A DNA stretch of 64,000 bases from Gongronella butleri (lineage: Eukaryota > Mucoromycota > Mucoromycetes > Mucorales > Cunninghamellaceae): NCBI GenBank assembly GCA_025201375.1, contig JAIWZP010000007.1, positions 124,001-188,000 of the forward strand, written 5' to 3'. Made by a program: the position numbers and the translations under genes. Numbering within the stretch: position 1 is the stretch's first letter; every line of letters starts with the position of its first letter. Below are positions 59,310 to 64,000 of this stretch, one piece after another. The notes under the pieces were generated by a model. The model worked only from the letters and a program-made list of their open reading frames with translations, was not told the origin of the DNA and ran no database searches.

Positions 59310-61054
59310 ATGAGATTCTCCCTTCTTTCCGGCCTGTTTATGGCGGCCTCGTCGGTCCTGGCCCAGAAGCAACTGGTTGGCTACTTCCCCAACTGTAAGA
59401 TCAGCGACGCGCTGACGCGCGGAGAAAGAAAAAAAAAGGCATGCTGATAATGACATTGTTCCGTTTTTAGGGCTCTATGCCAAGTACCCTGCGACTTCCA
59501 TTAATTTTGACAAGTACACGCACATCAACTATGCGTTCGCCGTCATGGTTAGCGGTTCCACGCCCACGTACACGGATCCCTCCGAAGTTCAGACGCAATT
59601 GCCTCAATTGGTCCAGGCCGCGCACGCCAAAAGCACCAAGGTGCTCCTTTCCATTGGTGGCTGGAGTGGCTGCTTGACTTTTAGCACCATGTCTGCTGAT
59701 GCCAACCAGCGCAAGACCTTTATCAACTGGGTCACCAACGAAATCAAGACGTACAACCTTGACGGTGTCGACATTGGTAAGAAAAAAAATCAAAAACGAA
59801 AAAAAATGGACAATGGTCGACATTTTGATCTGACCACTTTTTTTTTTTATGAAGATTGGGAATACCCTGGCTCCGTTGGTGCTGGCTGCAATTCCATGGA
59901 TCTTGCCAATGATGCTGCCAATTATCTTACTTTGCTTACAGAGCTCAAGGCGGCTCTCGGCTCGCTGGAACTCTCGATTGCGTGCCACGTGCGTCCTTTC
60001 TTGACGCCCTCGGGCACCATGACCGACGTGTCTGCCTATGCCAAGGTCATTGACCGCTTCAATCTCATGACTTATGATATCAATGGTGCCTGGAACTCGA
60101 CCTCGGGCCCCAATGCGCCTTTCAACTTCCAACCCGGTCTCGGCGATGCCGACAGCTTTGTTTCCTCTATTGATGCCTGGATGTCCGCTGGTGTGCCTGC
60201 CAGCAAGATTGTTCCTGGCCTTGCTTTCTATGGTCGCTCGGCCAGTAAGTTTTTTTTTTTTTTGCTTTTTGATGCGCAATTTCTCAATTTTTTTTGTTTC
60301 TTAGCCGCCACCGTTGACATGTCAAATACGAATCAATACCAGCCCCAAGTTGCAGGCAATGCGCCCCAAGGCGACTCTGATGATGCCTATTGGCAAGATC
60401 AGCAAGTCAAACAAAAGAAAAAAAAAAGAAAAAGCAAAAAAAAATGTTACGTTCTACCCTAACTAACTCTAAACCCCCAATTATAGATTCTGTAGCAAAG
60501 ACCCTGGCGGTCTTTCCGGCGTTTGGAAATACAGCCATTTGCGCTCGCAGGGGCTCCTGACGACGCCCACGACAGCTGGCTCGGGATGGGTCCGCAATTG
60601 GGACAATGTGACGCAAACGCCCTGGCTGTTCAACCCCTCGAGCAAGGTTTTCATCTCGTACGACGATCCCCAATCGATTGGCATCAAGACTGACTATGCG
60701 ATCAGCAAGAACCTGGGTGGCCTCATGGTCTGGTCCGTCGATGAGGACTCGTCCAGCAATGAATTGCTTAATGTTGCGGCCAAGATCCTTGGCGGCAGCA
60801 AGCCTACCACCACCGCCGCCACCACCACCACCACGTCCGCCGCTACCACATCCACCAGCACCACTTCCTCGACCTCGTCCCCCACCGGCGGCTCCGGCTC
60901 TTGCAGCGGCGTCAAGGCTTGGGACTCGGCCACCGTGTATGTTGGCGGCAACACCGCCACTTACAATGGCTCGCTCTGGAAGGCCCAATGGTGGACCCAA
61001 GGCGACACCCCTGGCGGCTCCGTTGGCGTCTGGGTCAAGGTTGGCAGCTGCTAA
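59310..61054 (+). CDS. Secreted GH18 chitinase with C-terminal CBM5/12
   Basis: Predicted 481 aa from exons 59310-59394, 59471-59776, 59855-60244, 60305-60401 and 60487-61054. A signal peptide (MRFSLLSGLFMAASSVLA) is followed by the GH18 barrel with KVLLSIGGWSG and the catalytic DGVDIDWEYP (Glu near residue 133), then MTYDINGAWN and GLMVWSVDED. A Ser/Thr-rich linker (about 405-430) connects to a chitin-binding CBM5/12 module (VKAWDSATVYVGG, W-KAQWWTQGDTPGG, GVWVKVGSC). It hydrolyses chitin outside the cell or in the wall. The fourth intron uses a GC donor (GCAAGT at 60402); only this donor keeps phase and gives DQFCSKDPGG. Confidence 0.94.
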
Positions 61055-62066
61055 AAAAAAAAAAGCGCATCGCGTTCTTTTTTTCCTCTGGAGGAAAAAT
61101 TTTGTACTCTTTTTTTCTTTAAAAACACTATATAAATTTTTTTTCTATATGACACGTTGTATCTAGACCTTGGGGGTGCCTGGAGTTCCATGTTCTTCAA
61201 TACCTCGTGATTTATAGGCAGCAGACGCAACCTCTGGAAGCAGCGCGACGCGTTTTTTTCTTTTGTGCACAATGCAGTTTCAACCTGCGCACATTGACCC
61301 CCCTCCCATTTGCGCGCATTGATCCACCAATATGCATGCCTTGACCCACTAATAAGCGCGAAACACAATCCCATTTTGCGCGCAAACATTCTTGCTTTGT
61401 AGAAAAAAAGGAGAAAAGCAGAGCAAAAAGAATCAAAGGGGGCTCGTGCGGCACAAGGGACGTCAAAAATACTCCAAATGACTGCAACACTTACATATCG
61501 TTTGTTGCCCGGGCCCCATTGATACTTTTTTATACTTTTCTCTTCCCCATCAGTGAATTTTTCGCATTTCATTGACGTTTATCGTGTTGCCTGGATCACC
61601 TTTGATTCATTTTGGATTTTTTTCACAAAAGTGAGTGCTGTCGCATTTTGTGGGTGTTTCTCGCGTCGCCCGGACCCCTTTTTTGATTTTTTTTTATTAT
61701 TTTTACTGTTTCCCTTTTTATTTTTTCCATCCACGATCCTTGTGTTGCATGGGTAATGTGCTACGCTAGTACACAGTTGGAAAAATAAATAAAGAGGAAT
61801 GGATCACGCCTCGATGCGCAATGAGCTCTTTTCCAAGTTCGCCTTGAGCGCGTTGGCGCCAATTGAGATCATTCAGTCGAGACACACCAAGAATTCGCTT
61901 TGCGGCATGGACGACCTGGCTCTGTTCAACGAGAGGCTAATGACTTAAATGTTCTTGATCGTGTAAGCGCCACCGAGCTGATGGGACGATTCTGTCGAAG
62001 CTCAGGCAATCAACGCGATCACTGCCGCCTTTGCCGCGCTTTGCCGTGGACTTGGGGCTGCTAAGG
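61055..62066. other. Intergenic region
   Basis: Chitinase 3' flank and beyond. A short open frame (61799-61948, +, 49 codons, starting MDHASMRNELFSKF) and a minus-strand open frame (61937-62203) overlap or adjoin the end of the unknown gene to the right. Neither has supporting motifs. Confidence 0.4.
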
Positions 62067-63128
62067 CTACCCAGTGCACCGGTCAGAGCACACCGGTGAC
62101 TCCGAGCGTGGAAAATCAAAGCCATCGTGAAAGACGACTTTCCACTGGAAGCAGCGGATGCACCACGGTTCCTCGTCCTCGATGGTGCGCGAGCCATCAG
62201 CAAATTCCATCGTCAGGATGACGTTGTGGTCACGCCCGCGCGCATCCGTGCGGACGCACCGCTCGCTCCTCATTTGAGACGATTAATCATCTACAAAAGA
62301 GATATTTTGAGCTCTTCCTTGTCTTTTTTTTTTTTTTTTTTTTTTTTTTGTGACATACTTTCTTGGCGTAGTCCGTGTCCGTCTTGTGTCGATTGACGTG
62401 GACTTTGCGACGCTCCTACATTCAAATGATGCATTAGATGGAGTCACCCTTTGATATCCACCCCTTTTAAGCAAAAAGGTGATCCTCATCGCGACACGGC
62501 TTGCACTTCACGTAAAACGTTTTCCTGACCAGCGCTCCGCGCGTGCGCACCTCCATGAGTACCGCGATCTCCTTCTCTTCGCGCCAACCCTTCGCGCCGC
62601 CACACTTCATACGCGGCACGGTGCTCTCGGTGTGCTCCTTGTTGTTGGTACCTTGTACAATCCAAATAAAATATCATTCTGCATTGCCGCAGAATACACA
62701 TGCAAAACAGGGCCAACCTCCTTGACAAAAGAGACATGAATGACCGTGTTCCGCGCCGAGAAATCTCCATTTCCCACATCGAGAGCTTACCAATGGCGCA
62801 GGCTTTTGCGCTGACTGCGATGCAGTTATTTTTGAGCAATATCGACCAAGCAGATGGCGAGATGATTGCAAAATAGTACGAATGTGAGCTTTTTTGGTAT
62901 TTTCGAGTCTAGCAGAATAAAAAAATTGGCACAAAAACGATATAATGAATATCTGGGTGTTTTTTTTTTGTGCGGGCGCGCGAGCACGCGCCCCCTTGAG
63001 CTTTCAAACCTTTTTCTCGCGGTAGAACATAGAGTGGGTCGTACGCTGCAAGAAAAGAATGTGAGTGCCGCGCGTCAAATCGCGTCAAACTCCATTTTTT
63101 ACTGTTTACCGACGCGTCTTGGGGGCAT
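62067..63128 (-). CDS. Small unknown protein, six exons
   Basis: I do not recognise it. The model has exons 63128-63110, 63045-63010, 62785-62652, 62571-62512, 62415-62359 and 62261-62067, giving 166 aa with every phase consistent (501 nt). Visible sequence: MPPRRVAYDPLYVLPREK, then GNGDFSARNTVIHVSFVKE and NDILFGLYK, a basic middle (ERRKVHVNRHKTDTDYAKK), and a Cys-containing end (EEPWCIRCFQWKVVFHDGF, then CSDRC) that could bind zinc. Intron 2 contains a family B repeat fragment (62795-62925), which supports its being intronic. Some acceptors (GGTAAG, GAGAAG, GCGAG) are poor, so individual exon edges are uncertain, and the frame after the last stop still looks weakly coding. Confidence 0.4.
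62795..62925 (-). repeat. Family B repeat fragment inside an intron
   Basis: The reverse complement matches 37905-38040 and 16230-16350. The shared path is AAATACCAAAA, GTACTATTT-GC, ATCTCGCCATC, TGGTCGA, CTCAAAAA, GCATCG and GCGCAAAA. It lies between proposed exons 2 and 3 of the unknown gene. Confidence 0.6.
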
Positions 63129-63506
63129 GGTGGAAATAAAAAGTGAAAAGAAAAGAAGAAAAAGAAAAAAGGTGATAAAGTGGCGATCTGCGCAGTCTTG
63201 AAACGAGTCGGAGTCCGAATCGCGCATCACCTGGTGCACCATGCCGAATAAAAATTTCTTTTTTTTTTTTTTTTTTTTTACGCAAGCAGCTCGCGAGCTG
63301 GCTTGCCCCAATTCCCCCATTATCTCATTCTCGTTGAAATGTGTGCATGGACAGCACGATAGCCGGATGGGAAACGTGGGGCTAGACGGCTGACGCTCTT
63401 TTTTTTTTTTTTTGACAACGACGCGCGCTGCAAGCCCCACTCATGAAGATTTCCAGCATTCCAGGTGACAAAGAGCAGATTAGAAACATGACTTTTTTTT
63501 TTTATT
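63129..63506. other. Short intergenic region
   Basis: Between the 3' end of the SEA4-like gene and the start of the unknown gene, both on the minus strand. A minus-strand frame beginning MVHQVMRDSDSDSF at 63242 is short and lacks a donor. T tract at 63260-63279. Confidence 0.4.
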
Positions 63507-64000
63507 TCATTCCGAGAATGGCTGGCATTGGCAAGCGCAGTTGCTCACTGGGCAGCTCGAGTGCTTTTTGAACCATTCGGACATGTGGATGGCATGGCCG
63601 CCGTGCCTACAGGTCTGACACCACGTGAACCACATATTCAGACCCGATGGATCTTCTGCAATGGGGAAGAAACCGGTAAATCAAGCGTCCACCTTGTTTT
63701 TTTTTCTTGTTTTTTACTTACCACTGATGGCATTGTTAGTCACAATGGCCTGTCGCATAGCGTCATTGGGTGTGCCGAGATTCAAGAGGCAGAGTGCGCA
63801 CCTCGGGAGGGCTTTGCGGCAGCTGGAGCAGATGTTGATCTAACAAATCGCATAAAAGGGTCGAATCAGATACGCGCTAGGCAGCGAAGCCACGCGCTTT
63901 TACCTTTTGTTTTCCCGCCATCCTGTTGTTCGTCGATGGCGACACGCTGGCTTGCACGTTGACACGCTTGCCGTCGCGACTCTTGACATTGGGTGCGACA
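63507..64000 (-). CDS. SEA4: SEA complex subunit Sea4/MIOS-like, C-terminal part (gene continues to the right)
   Basis: Three exons are visible: 64000-63904 (open at the window edge), 63839-63722 and 63655-63507; phases agree. The C-terminal RING-like zinc module reads [20 protein letters not shown], then [31 protein letters not shown] and [12 protein letters not shown]. The order C-x2-C, P-R-C-A-L-C, W-C-x-x-C-R-H-G-G-H and C-P-V-x-x-C-x-C-x-C is characteristic of MIOS/Sea4, a WD40 protein of the GATOR2/SEACAT complex that regulates TORC1 at the vacuole. The WD40 part lies outside the window. Confidence 0.85.

Noticed and set aside
61799..61948. 49-codon plus-strand open frame
   Set aside because: Too short, no homolog recognised, and it lies in the 3' flank of both neighbouring genes.

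Overview
This is a gene-dense stretch of a fungal nuclear genome. It carries spliced genes with short GT-AG introns and fungal housekeeping genes (ORC5, SEA4/MIOS-like, SEY1, AKR1, HEM14, ribosomal protein uL30, a KIN4-like kinase). Long poly-A and poly-T tracts sit in almost every intron. The mix, including a bacterial-type phospholipase C, a GH31 enzyme, a paxillin-like LIM protein and GH18+CBM5/12 chitinase, suits an early-diverging filamentous fungus (Mucoromycota-like). The species is an inference I cannot test here. All exon structures were built by hand from splice signals and checked by codon phase. Homopolymer lengths may be off by one in places.

Layout. 1-1.8 kb: 3' part of an unknown low-complexity gene (-). 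2.9-4.8: four-LIM protein (+). 4.8-7.2: intergenic with a dispersed repeat. 7.2-9.0: HEM14 (+), convergent with a 14-exon secreted phospholipase C (-, 11.9-9.05). 13.5-15.4: sugar transporter (+). 15.4-21.3: transposon graveyard (family B repeat, dead LINE, tandem array, family A/B fragments). 21.3-22.1: HAD-like protein (+). 23.9-28.1: 1,223-aa protein kinase (+). 29.4-28.4: ribosomal protein L7/uL30 (-). 33.0-31.1: second sugar transporter (-). 34.9-37.3: GH31 glycosidase (+). 37.3-41.4: second repeat island with a ~0.5 kb tandem repeat. 41.5-44.4: SEY1 (+). 44.9-47.5: AKR1 (+), convergent with ORC5 (-). 49.6-53.4: foldback-like inverted array and a pseudogene. 53.4-54.8: old yellow enzyme (+), convergent with a CRAL-TRIO protein (-). 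59.3-61.05: chitinase (+). 63.1-62.1: small unknown gene (-). 64.0-63.5: C-terminus of a SEA4/MIOS-like protein (-), open at the window edge.

The genes are mostly unrelated housekeeping functions. A loose nutrition theme runs through two hexose-type transporters, an alpha-xylosidase-like GH31, a secreted chitinase and a secreted phospholipase. SEY1 (ER fusion), AKR1 (Golgi palmitoylation) and the CRAL-TRIO protein are membrane-traffic genes.

Most interesting observations: (1) the phospholipase C gene needs a single-nucleotide exon to keep frame; (2) the heptamers TACAGTA/TACTGTA occur about 39 times in two repeat islands and are otherwise rare, and they have the form of Tc1/mariner excision footprints; (3) many introns have an A-tract near the 5' splice site and a T-tract near the 3' site, able to pair into a panhandle; (4) two GC-AG introns; (5) a foldback-like element made of inverted arrays of a ~35 bp repeat; (6) two dispersed repeat families, one with a fragment inside a gene intron.
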